Positions 1 to 10,658 of a stretch of 64,000 bases of DNA are shown here, piece after piece. The DNA is taken from positions 310,001 to 374,000 of the forward strand of contig CADCXC010000046.1 of NCBI GenBank assembly GCA_902806595.1, given 5' to 3'. Made by a program: the position numbers and the translations under genes. Below the pieces are notes generated by a model. That model saw only the letters and a list, made by a program, of their open reading frames with translations, did not search any database and had not been told where the DNA came from. Position 1 is the first letter of the stretch, and each line of letters begins with the position of its first letter. The DNA comes from Pyrenopolyporus hunteri. Taxonomy: Eukaryota; Ascomycota; Sordariomycetes; Xylariales; Hypoxylaceae.

Positions 1-475
1 TTGAGTTTCTCGAAGTACCGCCGCGCGTACCCGAAGGCGCCGAACTGGATGGATACGCAGGCGCCGATGCCGAGGAGCGGCGTCAGCGTGCCCTTGTAGA
101 AGGCGAGGGGCCCCTCCTTGGAGTAGATGGAGGTCGCGGCGTTGAGGGCGGAGCTGTATGCCGTGCTGGTTTGGAGTCGGACCTTGACGATGTCGAAGGG
201 TTGGCCTGGAGGGGTGTTAGCGGGGTGTGGTTTGGGAGGTCTTAAGAAGCCTTATTTTTCTTTTTCTCTCTTTTTCTCCTTCGTAATTTGAGACTCATGC
301 CCCGTAGTGGTTAAGGGTTAGATGGCATGAAATGAGATCAAAAAAAATGAAGGCTGCTGCCACACCACTTACCTATCAGGACCTGAGCGACTCCTCCGGC
401 AGCTCCAGCAAACAGGTCCTTCGCCGTGTCAAGAGCGCCGCCCTTGGCGTCGAGATCTTGAGCTGCGTCGCCCAT
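1..475 (-). CDS. Mitochondrial carrier protein, YMC1/2-like (5' half, cut by window start)
   Basis: Two exons are visible. Exon 1 is 373-475, starting at the ATG at 475; a 167-nt intron with a GTAAGTG donor spans 206-372; exon 2 runs from 205 off the left edge. The joined protein starts MGDAAQDLDAKGGALDTAKD and continues through LFAGAAGGVAQVLIGQPFD. It then reads IVKVRLQ, the first carrier signature (PxDxxKxRLQ). Further on are GPLAFYKGTLTPLLGIGACV and SIQFGAFGYARR. That second block closely resembles the YMC1/YMC2 organic acid/glycine carrier branch of the family. Such proteins sit in the inner mitochondrial membrane with six helices in three repeats; only about the first repeat is present here. 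The family call is firm; the substrate is inferred from similarity. Confidence 0.85.
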
Positions 476-1230
476 TTCCAGCCCCGCGCGCGCGCACAAG
501 TTCAACCGGCGACCCCAAAGGTTACGATGCTTATTGTATTCTTCGCCTCAATAATGCATACGCTGGCCGCTTCCCCGGGGACAATCGACTTCTCTTTGTC
601 TCCTTCTTAGTTTGGAGCTGCGTGGGCGGATTGAAGTCCTGATTACGAGATAGAATAAATCTTTGGCCGATATAGGAGATGAGAATGATAAATCGGTGAA
701 CGGTGAAAGGTTGCAGTGACACAGAGCAGAGATAAGACCCTTATCAGCGACCCGAACTTCTGGGATTTTTGTTCTGTGGTAGTGGGGTGTGGGGTGTCTA
801 GGTAGCTTAGGCACCTCTTTAGGTAGGTGCTTAGGTGACTACAAGGTCTTGTAGGGACCTACCTATCCTAAAAATTTTAGGGGTCGCGCTGCACTAGGCG
901 GATGTAGGCTGGATGACGTGATTTAGGCAATCCTCTACTTTAGCGCAATGGACTCACTATTAACTTGCTATTGACTTGCCATTGACAACTACCGCTCTTG
1001 AGGCAACCAGAATAAGATATAGCAATACGTTTAATTCTTGATCCAAAGAAATCTCACCTCGTATTCGAGGAGTGGAATAGGTGAAGCGACTATTCCTTTT
1101 TTATTCTGCCGTTCAAATGGTCGGAATTTTTAACACTATTGATTCTCAATTGAAATGAGCCTCTTGTTATTTTATATAACATCCAGCCAGGATCATCATA
1201 AGGATTACCCCTAAGCGGGATAACTACCCC
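476..1230. other. Intergenic, no gene seen
   Basis: Upstream region of the carrier and downstream region of the CE5 gene. Short AGGTAGGTGCTTAGGT-like runs occur near 808-840. No convincing reading frame or RNA gene was seen. Confidence 0.5.
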
Positions 1231-2239
1231 CTACGCTACCATGAAAAAGAAATAAACAAATACATGTATAACTACACCGATGTAGCCTCCAAAGCATCGG
1301 GAAACGCCAGCGCCTCCCGCCTGTGTCTCAGGTGAATTCGTGGCTTCTGGCGGAGACGTAGCCAAGGGTGTTGAAGTCGCAGAACTGGACGTAGGCGTAG
1401 AGCCTCCGTCCACCATGCCCTTGACCCATTCCGCCGCCGCATCGGAGTACATATCAAAGTAATTCAAGTGATGCTGCACGTTATATATCCGCCTGCCGTC
1501 ACCCCGCGCGCAAATCGGATCACCTTGCTGACACCAATCGCGGAGGACCCCTGCGAAATTACGGATTCCTTCGAGCTGCTGGCCGTTTCGAGGGAATAAG
1601 CCATCGAAGGAAGCGCCTCCCAGCCTATTATACGGCTGATTGGCCGTGTGGCGCGTATCACCAAACAGAAGGGCTGCAGCGACTGCATACCCGATTGCCC
1701 AGTTAGAAAAGAGTGTCTCTCCCAAGAAGCATGTCACACTGAAGGAGACGATCTCGTGATCATGATAAATTTAACTCACTCATGTTTCCCGGGGCCGAGT
1801 TTGCGTCCAAGCCCCTCGATTCTGGCGCTCTGCAGCCCTGGAAGAAAATGCCGCCGCCACCGCCCAGGATATCGCCCAAGACATGCGCGCCTTGAGAGTA
1901 GCCGCTCACGATGAGTTTTGCAGTAGGGCACTTCCTGTTGTAAGCTGATATCTGAGCCACTCCAGCTTTGATACCAGCCTCTACCGCGCTACAGTACTCG
2001 GCTGCCAAGGCATTGTCGAATGCAATGTCCTCGTAGTCGCAGCTCGCGAATCTTGAGCAAATTGCCTGGACAAGCTTGCCCTGCCGGCCGGGATAAAGCT
2101 CGTTATTCCCCCGGGATAAGAAAATATGGACATCGGTACACGTATCTAACCCCGTCGCCTGGGAGTGGACGAGAACGGGGAGAAAAGTGGCCGAAAGCGC
2201 AGCTAGATACCCAAGACCAACCATGGCAGGCAGCGCCAA
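1231..2239 (-). CDS. Secreted CE5 esterase (cutinase/acetylxylan esterase type), probably GPI-anchored
   Basis: Exon 1 is 1780-2239 and exon 2 is 1231-1682, joined across a 97-nt intron (A|GTGAGT to GTATGCAG|TC), giving 303 aa. Residues 1-26 form a signal peptide ending LVHSQ. The CE5 fold is marked by DTCTDVHIFLSRGNNELYPG, the nucleophile motif GYSQG (Ser115), the post-splice strand AAALLFGD, and the GDPIC Asp (about 207) with the HHLNYF His (about 224) of the Ser-Asp-His triad. Cysteines fit the family disulfides. The protein ends in a Ser/Thr/Pro-rich stem and a terminal hydrophobic run (IGVVIHVFVYFFFMVA). That suggests a GPI signal, unusual for a soluble cutinase. Alternative acceptors give a stop or lose the LLFGD strand. 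Whether it acts on cutin or acetylxylan cannot be decided. Confidence 0.88.
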
Positions 2240-2928
2240 AAGTTGCGAGGTTCAAGATCTTCCTAGTACCTACCACACCACATCGAGCATTCTTATCCTT
2301 CCTAAGCAGCTTGTGGACGAGCCTGGCCTCAGGCAGGCACAGGTTAAATCGACAGACAATTTCATACGGGTATATCGGCTGATAACACAGGTTACATTAA
2401 CCAGGCGATAGTGTATCAACTATCTGCCAGGGAATTCCGTATCCCCACAATACATCTAATCCAAGTAAGGATCTCCTAGATGAACCCAATTTACGATAGA
2501 TACGCAACCGTCGATACATTCCTAAGATAGTGTAGCGAGGACCCTGCATATAACGGCGGTCTAGATAGACATGAAGCTTGCTTCTAACAGAGCAAGGGCC
2601 TTGCTAGTTGCAATGGCGAGAGAATAGCGATGGATTGAATGCGAGTCTCATCGCGTGGAAATTCGCTGTTGCACGCAGAGATATACAGAGCGTCAGAAAT
2701 CAAGCGTAGTTAGGCTACTCGTGAGAGCGTATTAGAATTATTACTCTATCTGTCTGTTGTGTCTTGTTGTGTCTTGTTGTCTGTTGTCTATGTCTCTATC
2801 CCTTAAGATCCCTTTATCGGTCTGCGCCTGACCGAGTCCTGTTCCGTTCCGTGCCCTGAAATCAAATCCGTACGCGAAAACTGTCGCGGATAAGCCCGAT
2901 AGCCGCCCAAATTCCCAAATGGTATCAA
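2240..2928. other. Intergenic, no gene seen
   Basis: Downstream of the kinase-like gene and upstream of the CE5 gene. It holds an imperfect TGTTGTGTCT repeat near 2755-2790. Nothing else was recognised. Confidence 0.5.
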
Positions 2929-4315
2929 TTAGTTTTCTTCAACGTCGCGAAACCAAACGTGGTCGAGGGCTTCCTGAGCCGTGATTCTCCTCCGGGGATC
3001 AAAGTTGGTCATCTTTTTAATCAGGTCCTTGAAGTCCGGGTCGAGGGCGTCGCTCTTCCAGAGCGAAAACGGCCGTCGAGGGTTTTCCGGACCGAATGAG
3101 TCGGCCATGCGACGGAGCTCACCTACCCAGGGGTGTCTCCGACCGAGGTATTCGATGAAAGATTCGAAGTCGTCCCACTCGGCAAAGGTCGATATTTGCC
3201 GTTCTAAGATGGCGTTCGTAAGATCGACGCCCGGAGCGCTGTCGATCCGAAAGATGACCATCCTTAGCCGCATAAATATGAACTGTGCGTGTTGATTAGC
3301 AATTGAAATGCAGGCCTTATATAACGTAGGTGGCCCAGTTATGTAAAAGCGGTCAATAAAACTCACCACTAGCGCTAGAGAAAAAATGTCCGACGGCTTC
3401 CCGACGGCGCCTTGAACGTGGGCTTCAGGGCTGCGCCAAAACTGATTGCCAACTTTCAGCCCACGAAGAGCCTGTCCAGGTGGGATGTGGGTCGAGTCCT
3501 CCAGGTCAGACAATTGAACACGGTCCACAACGATTCCTTCAGGGGTATCGCGGTAGTCGACCATGATGTTATTTGCCTTAATATCTATATATAAGCGGTA
3601 CACGTCAGATGCAAAGTCCGAAGCTTAAGTCCGAATGGTGACTAGGCTTACCTAGATGAGCGATGTTCTGGTCGTGCAGAGTGGCAAGTCCTCGAAGAGC
3701 GTCTCGGAGTACGCGCTTCTGCGTAGCCAGAGGCAAAGGCTTGAAGGCGAAGTTGAGAAGATGGTCCGTCATGTACTCGTTGACAAACATCTTCTGTTCG
3801 GGGACGGTGTCGCGAAGCGCCCGTAAGTAGGGCGAATGATTAAACCTCAATTGAAGAGGGAGTGCATAGTTGTATTCATTCTCAAATAGACTCTTCAGAA
3901 CGAACTTCTTTTCGTTTGCCCTAAACGAAGCTGTTAGTCTAAGTCCGACCCACATGCGCAAGCGTTGCGTGGGAGAGAGGAATAAAAGAAATAAATAAAA
4001 AATAAGAGAAAAAAATGAGGCGCTAGTATCTTACCTAGCGAGATAGACCAGGCGGTCTTGTCTGTCCTGCAGAACATTTTCGATGGTGTATTCGCGACCA
4101 GAATAGCCCTTCAGAATGACGCCGGGCTCAAACTGTGTCGGATTGACGAAAGGAGTGACGCTGTGCGGGACGGTGCTGGCCTTGCGAATGTTACCTCCGA
4201 ACTGCGCTCCGACTCTGTAGCGAGAGGCAGTGGTGGATAAATGAGCGCGGCCAAGTTTAGATAGGGGTTGTTTGAGCGCGGTCAAAGCTGCCGAAGAGAC
4301 GGCGCTGCCGCGCAT
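2929..4315 (-). CDS. Divergent protein-kinase-fold protein with presequence-like N-terminus
   Basis: Four exons: 4035-4315, 3652-3920, 3367-3584 and 2929-3282. Introns of 114, 67 and 84 nt have GTAAG/GTGAGT donors, and all phases fit, giving 373 aa. Residues 1-45 are basic and Ser/Thr-rich (LGRAHLSTTASRYR), like a mitochondrial presequence. The kinase fold begins near residue 70. FVLKSL (Lys103) fits the ATP-binding lysine. The catalytic loop reads HLDIKANNIMV (Asp184) in place of HRDLKxxN. The DFG site reads SDLED (209-213), and the APE site is RSPEA (235-237). An ALDHVWF motif near the C-terminus matches subdomain XI. An intact Lys/Asp pair with DLE for DFG leaves activity open. The reading frame is open upstream to 4453, but that stretch is pyrimidine-rich on the coding strand, so I chose the ATG at 4315. 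Confidence 0.8.
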
Positions 4316-7274
4316 GGTATCTCGATAAAAGTTAAGGGGGAGAAAAGGAATAAGAAGGGGGAAGAAGGAAAAGGGAGAATGAGACAAGTCTAACTCTCTA
4401 AAATAGAAGAACGTCTGCAAAGAGAAAAACGACTGGGAAAAAAAAAGAAACAATCTAGGATTTTATTCTATTTTTTTCGCAATTGAACTTTTTGGCCGGT
4501 ATTGTTGATGTAAAAGTTCAAAAAATAATGGGTTGGAAAATGTCGCGGGCTTCAGCACCATATGTTTTATTGAAACGCCGCAATAAAAAGAAAAAAGAAT
4601 GGCAGTATCCACAACTTCCCCCCCGTGCCACCAGGCCCTCGCTCACGTTCACGTGGCGACGGTACAAACGCTTACTGCTCTGCGGTAGCTGGACGCTAGC
4701 ACCCACTGGCGGTACTGGTGCTACCTACTTGTACGGTGAGCTGATGCGTAAGGTAGGCACAGGTACCTAACCCTGTAAGCCTTGTTTTTCTATTGCCCTG
4801 CTTGACTTTTAGACTTTGGCGGGTTGTAAGGGGCTAGGACAGACGAATATATAATCGCGCGTAACGAGCTTAGTCTCTATTTATTAGCAGTGAATAATTA
4901 AAATAAAGGACTCGAGCAGACAAACACGATAATGAACAAAGAGAATGCTGCTATTATTACTTTTTTAAATATTGCTGTCACTATCGTAACTGATGACTGC
5001 TGACGAGGGGAAGGAATAGAATAGTAACAGATCGAGTACGTTGGAATGTACATGTATTCGCCATTCTCATCGCCATTCTCGGCCCTCCACCGAGAATCCT
5101 CTCGCGTGACGCCCTCTACCAAAACACCGAAGGGAGCGAATCCGATACAATACATAAGCCTCCCCGGGTACTTCGTATCGAACTTGTATTACCTACCAGG
5201 TACCAGGTAGATAGGTACCTAACCTACCTTACATATATAAATAAATCCAAGACAAAGGTCTTTCCCTAGGAAATGTTTCATAGGACCAAGTGACCGTATT
5301 TCCAACGTGCCTAGGTCGCATAACATAATGAATGCTTATTAAAAGTTTCCAATTGAATTTACAAATTGAAGCTCGCGACATTTAAAAACCCTCAAGGATT
5401 ATTCCTCTGCTTGAGGAGCGTGACTCGGTTTGCGTGGCATGCGTTTTATGACCCGGTCGCTAACATCCGTTCGGCGTGGGGGGCATGTTAGCTCACCTAA
5501 TAGGACTACATCAAGGTATGCGCTGATATCGTCTTTTTACCAGTCTATTGCTGTTACACCCAGTGAAACCTAGGTGGTATCTGCTCCTCTGATTGATTCA
5601 ACTTACTAAGACGTCGTTACCGGGTTATCCAGGCTGCTACATCGTGAAGAGTTGATTTCTCAAAAGTGAGGCTGTATTAAAAACGCTAAGCAGCCGCCGG
5701 GTCTATGTAGTTCGTATTAGGTTAGATGCTTTATGTTATGCAAAACCAATTGTGTGCGCCGCCATGTCGTCGTGTTTTATCGCTTGTCACAATTGGTATT
5801 TCTGGGTGTTAGTTCAGGCTTCAATAACCAATGTCGAAATTAAGCTCAAAGCATGGATGGGCAAGCTACCCCGGAGCTTACCGTACATATTGATTTCCGC
5901 TTACAGCTAACAATATACAGGGTTGCATAATCGACGGGCGGTTGACAAGGGGACGAAGTCCGTATCCCTAGAGCCTTAATGCGTCTATGTCTTATACATA
6001 GGTATGTGCGTACACTTTTATCAGCTCTCCCAAAAAGAATACCTAACCTCCCCTCAGGTACCCAGACGAGGTAGTTAGAAATATTGTCGTATTCTGACCT
6101 CGCATATAACCTTAATTCGGTGGGCCGCTCAAAGTTCTAGCCTCATAAGGCGGCTCACGAAGGTCTAGACCATTAGAGAACATGAAAATCAAGTTGCTTC
6201 CCGAAGCAGACGCGTCACTAAAAAGAAGCGGGTCCAACTACCGGATGCTATGCTGGTCTAGAATCTCTTGTGCTAATTGCTTCATACCTCCGAAGCCAAG
6301 ACCAGAATGTGACGGGAGAGTAGAACCCGGGTTCAAGGACAGAACTGCATAATATATGACGCTATAAGAGCATCATACAGGACGCAGCCTTGTCGCGAAG
6401 CCGTGAGAACCTACAAGAAGCCCGAGTCGCTAAAATAAATGAAAAAAACAATTATAATGGAAAATTCGGAAATTTTCGAACAGCAAAAAAAGTCTCCGGA
6501 AGGTGGTAAGATTCCTAGCTCGCCCCCCTATCTATTGAGCGATTTCCAGACCTAACCTATTGACTCTGTCGGAACTCGCGCCAGCCGTAACCATCCAACC
6601 CAATGACAATGCGTTCCATTCCAAAGGTATATCGCACGCTGTCAGGCCAGTCACAATTAGTGGGCCTTTCGATACCCGACGACATTCTTTACATAAACCC
6701 TTGCTTTGGGCCATAGCTACCTCGTTATCTATCGCCGCGAAAAAGCAGGCCTGGTGTTGTTCGATGTGGCTACATCTCGAGCAACCCAACGTGAAGAGTT
6801 TCCATACCTACCTATCTTATAAGGGTTGATAGCATCGCGTATCATACGATCTCTACACCGTATACTCGTATTTAGAACCAGCTAGAACAGACGGAGCACA
6901 AACATAAGACCTAAACGCCGCTTATATAAAACCTGGAACCGAGAAGATCTAGGCATGCTACATACCTAAGTATGTGTACACGGATGAATTTTCCCTTGTT
7001 GCTAAGTGTCACGCTTTCCCAGCCTCGACGTTCCACGTGTTCCTGCTTGGTCCATTCTTGTGAATATCCAGTATTCAGTAGGCTACACCTATCCCATCAA
7101 AACAAGTCTGTAAAAGAGCGAAGCATCTCAGAGTCATCGTCCCTCTAGTCCACCCAATCACACCCCCCTACTAATCTTACAGTATCGTACAATTTAATTC
7201 GAATCCCCTATGCTATGATAACTAGTTATCGGCCGCTGCTGTCAAGATAAGGCCTCATCTGGAGTGAGTGCCCC
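4316..7274. other. Intergenic, 2.9 kb, no gene seen
   Basis: Pyrimidine-rich leader of the kinase-like gene (coding strand) lies at about 4320-4480. A cluster of GGTACC/AGGTAGG motifs lies at 5190-5235. Short open frames elsewhere have no family resemblance and overlap on both strands. Confidence 0.5.
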
Positions 7275-8048
7275 TCAGTTGGCATCTTCGAGCTCCTCGG
7301 GGGCCTCGCGCTCCGCGGGGGGAGGGACGCCGGTAGGGCGAGGGTGATGCCAGGATGTGATAGGCCCGTGCCTGTTCTCCCCTCGCTTCTCTTGGGCCGC
7401 GCCGGTGGGCTGGGCAGCCTGGGTGCTGGTTGAGTCCGTCTTTCCTCCCTGTCCACCCCCGTGGTGGGGACCCTTGCCGTGGCCGTGGTGGTGCGGGTGT
7501 CCGTGGCCCCCGTTTCGCTTCTCATACTCGTCTGCTTCTGCGTCGCGCTCGGTTGGCGGGTGGTGGTGAGGTCCGGTCGGGTGTGGGTGGTCTCCGTGTC
7601 CCCGGTGGCCGTCGCGTTCGTCACGTTCGGCTGGTGGGGGGTGGTGATGAGGAGGGCCGGTTGGACGAGGGTGGTGGCCATCGGGAATGTGGATGTCGCT
7701 ACGCTTCTCCTCGTCTCTCTTCGCCTGGGATGTGGGTTGTTGCGGTGCGCTCTGCGTAGGGACACCGCCGGAAGGGGAAGCGTGTCCCCCTCCGTGGTGA
7801 CCACCGTGGTGGTGATGGTGGTGGTGGTGTCCCGGCGGGTGAGGAAGGCCAACTATGTGTTCTTCATCCCTTGCCCACGGGCCGCGGCCGCCGGGAGGCG
7901 GGAGGCGGGTTGGGATGGGGAAGCCACCAGTTGGGTGAGGAAAGCCGCCAGGCGGTATCGTAATAGGACGGTGCTGGTCGTCGAACGGAGCGGCCGAGCC
8001 GCCTTGTAGCGAGGCGGCTGCTACCAAGATAGTAACGAATGAACGCAT
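7275..8048 (-). CDS. Secreted His/Pro/Gly-rich protein with Kex2-type dibasic sites and HPRPTG repeats
   Basis: A single exon encodes 257 aa. Residues 1-20 are a signal peptide (MRSFVTILVAAASLQGGSAA). The rest is low-complexity, without cysteine. It has a His8 run at 74-81, then blocks built on H(H)P(R/H)PTG followed by Pro/His and an AERD/TERD/AERE turn, at about 124-142, 151-168 and 232-247. KR pairs at 110-111, 115-116, 177-178 and 221-222 fit Kex2 processing and separate the blocks. A role is not known. Metal binding by the His runs, release of repeat peptides, or a wall protein are all possible. A TATA-like element lies about 150 bp upstream. Nearby genes give no clue. Long frames on the other strand are shadows of the GC-rich repeats. 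Confidence 0.72.
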   Translation of the reverse strand: MRSFVTILVAAASLQGGSAAPFDDQHRPITIPPGGFPHPTGGFPIPTRLPPPGGRGPWARDEEHIVGLPHPPGHHHHHHHHGGHHGGGHASPSGGVPTQSAPQQPTSQAKRDEEKRSDIHIPDGHHPRPTGPPHHHPPPAERDERDGHRGHGDHPHPTGPHHHPPTERDAEADEYEKRNGGHGHPHHHGHGKGPHHGGGQGGKTDSTSTQAAQPTGAAQEKRGENRHGPITSWHHPRPTGVPPPAEREAPEELEDAN

Positions 8049-10658
8049 ATTCGACGTGTTATAGCGAATTCCTTATTTGATATATAATCGTGTATGGTGT
8101 AGTTTCTATAGATCGGCTTCGGCGTGAGTAGTGGTGGTTATTGTCTTCCTGCTGATACTAACGGAATCAGAACTAGAATCAGGATCAAGTCGACCCCTTT
8201 ATATACCTTTTGTGTCCTCACTTAGGAGTGCTCAAGCGGATAGTCGCCACAACATCATTACTACTGCCTTCCTAACCTGACGATCCTAAAATCCACGTTC
8301 GACTACACAGCACCACCGATTACCTCGCTTATGGGCACATCGGAACCGACGCAGATCATCGATGTAGCTCATCATCGTTGATCAGAGTACAACTCAGAGG
8401 AGGCGCTTGGTAATCGACTCGGATACAACTAAGATTAGTACTGTCGGCGTTGGGTACTGGTTGAGGAGATGGGAAATCTATGTATCAAGATCACCGAAGC
8501 CAGTCGGCCCCGACGATGTCCAGAGATGCTTGAGTTATGGCTTCGGAGGTGAAGAAACAACGGTACAGGCATCTTGTTCATGTCGATCGTCAGACGTTCA
8601 GACTTTGCATTGGCCTTCGTGTATCTGTATGGGTTGCCCGTAGTTTTAGTGATGTTAGATATCGGTAGGTTGATTCTTTCATGATGCGCGGAGGATTTCT
8701 CAGAGCCCCATAGGACGACTTTGGGGATCAACGGGAGCGCGAGCGAAAGCTCGCATGAAACGCAAGATATCTCTAATTTAGCGTCACTTGTCCTTAATGG
8801 AGGCCTGGAAATTCTGGATAGGGAAACGCTCCTATCATGTACAAAGTGCCCTGCACATCGATAACTGAAATTGGCAATGTTTTCTTTTTGTAATTCAGCT
8901 CCGGTGAATAAGTGCCACTGGCCTTCGAAGTTCAGCGCGGCTTGCGGTGTAACCTGTACTATTTAAAACCCCTGTGCCTTTTAATTTTGGTTCTTGATCC
9001 GTTATTAGATGGCAGACCAACCCGCACCCCTGGTCATCCGCAGATCTTGCACCCCTCAACGGCCAGACGTTATCAGGGCAACTCGAGGAAAAGACATAAA
9101 ATACGGGCGCTCAATATTTATACGCCATGATCGAAATTTATCACGCAAGCTTCTAAGATCTCCCCCGTAGATAAGAGACCAATCATGCCGTAATGACGGA
9201 TCATTTATCCTAGATGCGGTCAAGCCTCAAGTACCTAGGGTGATAGATATCTACTAAAAACGCTCTTCATTGCATCGGTATCGGAAAAGCACTTATTTAC
9301 AGTATTCCATGTAAACCTCACTCATCGAATTTCCTCCCCGGAGTACCATTTGGAACCGCGGGGCGCGCCTGTGGAGAAGTATCCGGCAGAGCTTGCGCGG
9401 TCATCACGTAGTCCTATGCAAGATCTACAACCGAGGGATTACGCTACCATCCTGGAATCAACTTTGAAAGTACGGTCACGTCAGCCGCTTACGACAATTG
9501 TAGGTCTTGAAGTTTAAGGTAGGCAGTGAGAGCCTCCAGTTCGTAGTGCGTGTCGAGCTTTGTGTCTATTCCAGATGCGTCCATCGTAGGTATCCCCAAT
9601 GGGGCTGTGGTCTAATAGCCAAGGTAGTTACGGGCGGCTTTCACCAGTACTGACTCGACACAATGTTATCTGCTACAGCCGCAGACGCAATGTCAGATCC
9701 TTAAAAGAAGGATGCCGCGCGGCGTGGAAACCGATGCCGACGCGATGCTTTTAGGGTCTGACGTCTTTCGTCCCAGGTTGATTCGAGTCGTTTTTCTTTC
9801 TACACATCAAATATAATTATAGAATATTCTTCAGGGTTATCTATTCATAATAACTGTATCAATACTAAACTCTAGGGAGCCTTATTTGATGCTATGAGAC
9901 ACGCCGATCTCAGGGCTATCTGAAGTCGATCAGCCTTCAACACGTTCAATTTACTGGGGAAAAAAAAAGGAAGAAAGAAGAAAAAAGAAAAAAGAAAAAA
10001 AAAAAGAAAAGAAAACGTCGCCGACGCCGAAATGAAACGCTCGAGTGAGTAATCCTACTGATGGCAATAAGATATGATTTCCTACATTTGAGAGTTTCGC
10101 CATTAGACAAGTTTTCTTTGCCCTCTACCTGCTGCCCGTCAGCCATGCTGTGTTTCCTTCATTTCACAGTTCTAATCTGTCGATCATCTGACTCATCAGG
10201 TTAACAATAATTGTCAAAAGGGTTTCTCGTAAAGTTTTCACTAAGGTCACTATCCTCAACTTAAAAAAGAAACCAGTGTAACGCAGTCCATAAATACATC
10301 TTATTACGCAAGTACGGAAACCGACACTACCCAACCACCCAAGCAAGTTACGATTTACTCGAGCTATAACCGTCTGCGGGCGATCGGCTTACTGATCGAG
10401 ATGTTAATGAGTCCATATATGAATACTCCTCTACGGCAAGTGTACCAAACTAGGTGCATTTTAGGCGTAGCCATCGTTGGCGTCAGCCGTGAGCCGTCGC
10501 CCTTCATCAAGAGGGGCTCTTCGTAAAAATGTATGTAATGTTTTCTTTTTTCGTTTCAAGAAAAGTACTTACAAGTATGAATTTGAAATTCTTTCCCATG
10601 CACTCAAGGTACTCATCTCACGCCGCAATGAGATACCTACCTACCCAGAATACCTATT
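8049..10658. other. Intergenic, no gene seen
   Basis: Holds the promoter of the His-rich gene and a purine tract (A-rich with G) at about 9959-10016. No gene was recognised. Confidence 0.5.
8198..8205 (-). promoter_or_regulatory. TATA box of the His-rich secreted protein gene
   Basis: The minus strand reads TATATAAA about 150 bp before the ATG at 8048. Called from position and sequence only. Confidence 0.5.

Noticed and set aside
1683..1779. Alternative CE5 intron ending at CTTCAG near 1736
   Set aside because: With the GTGAGT donor it runs straight into a stop; only the acceptor at 1683 restores the CE5 strand in phase.
7226..8009. Long frames on both strands overlapping the His-rich gene
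   Set aside because: Shadows of a GC-rich repetitive gene; none has a signal peptide or motif.
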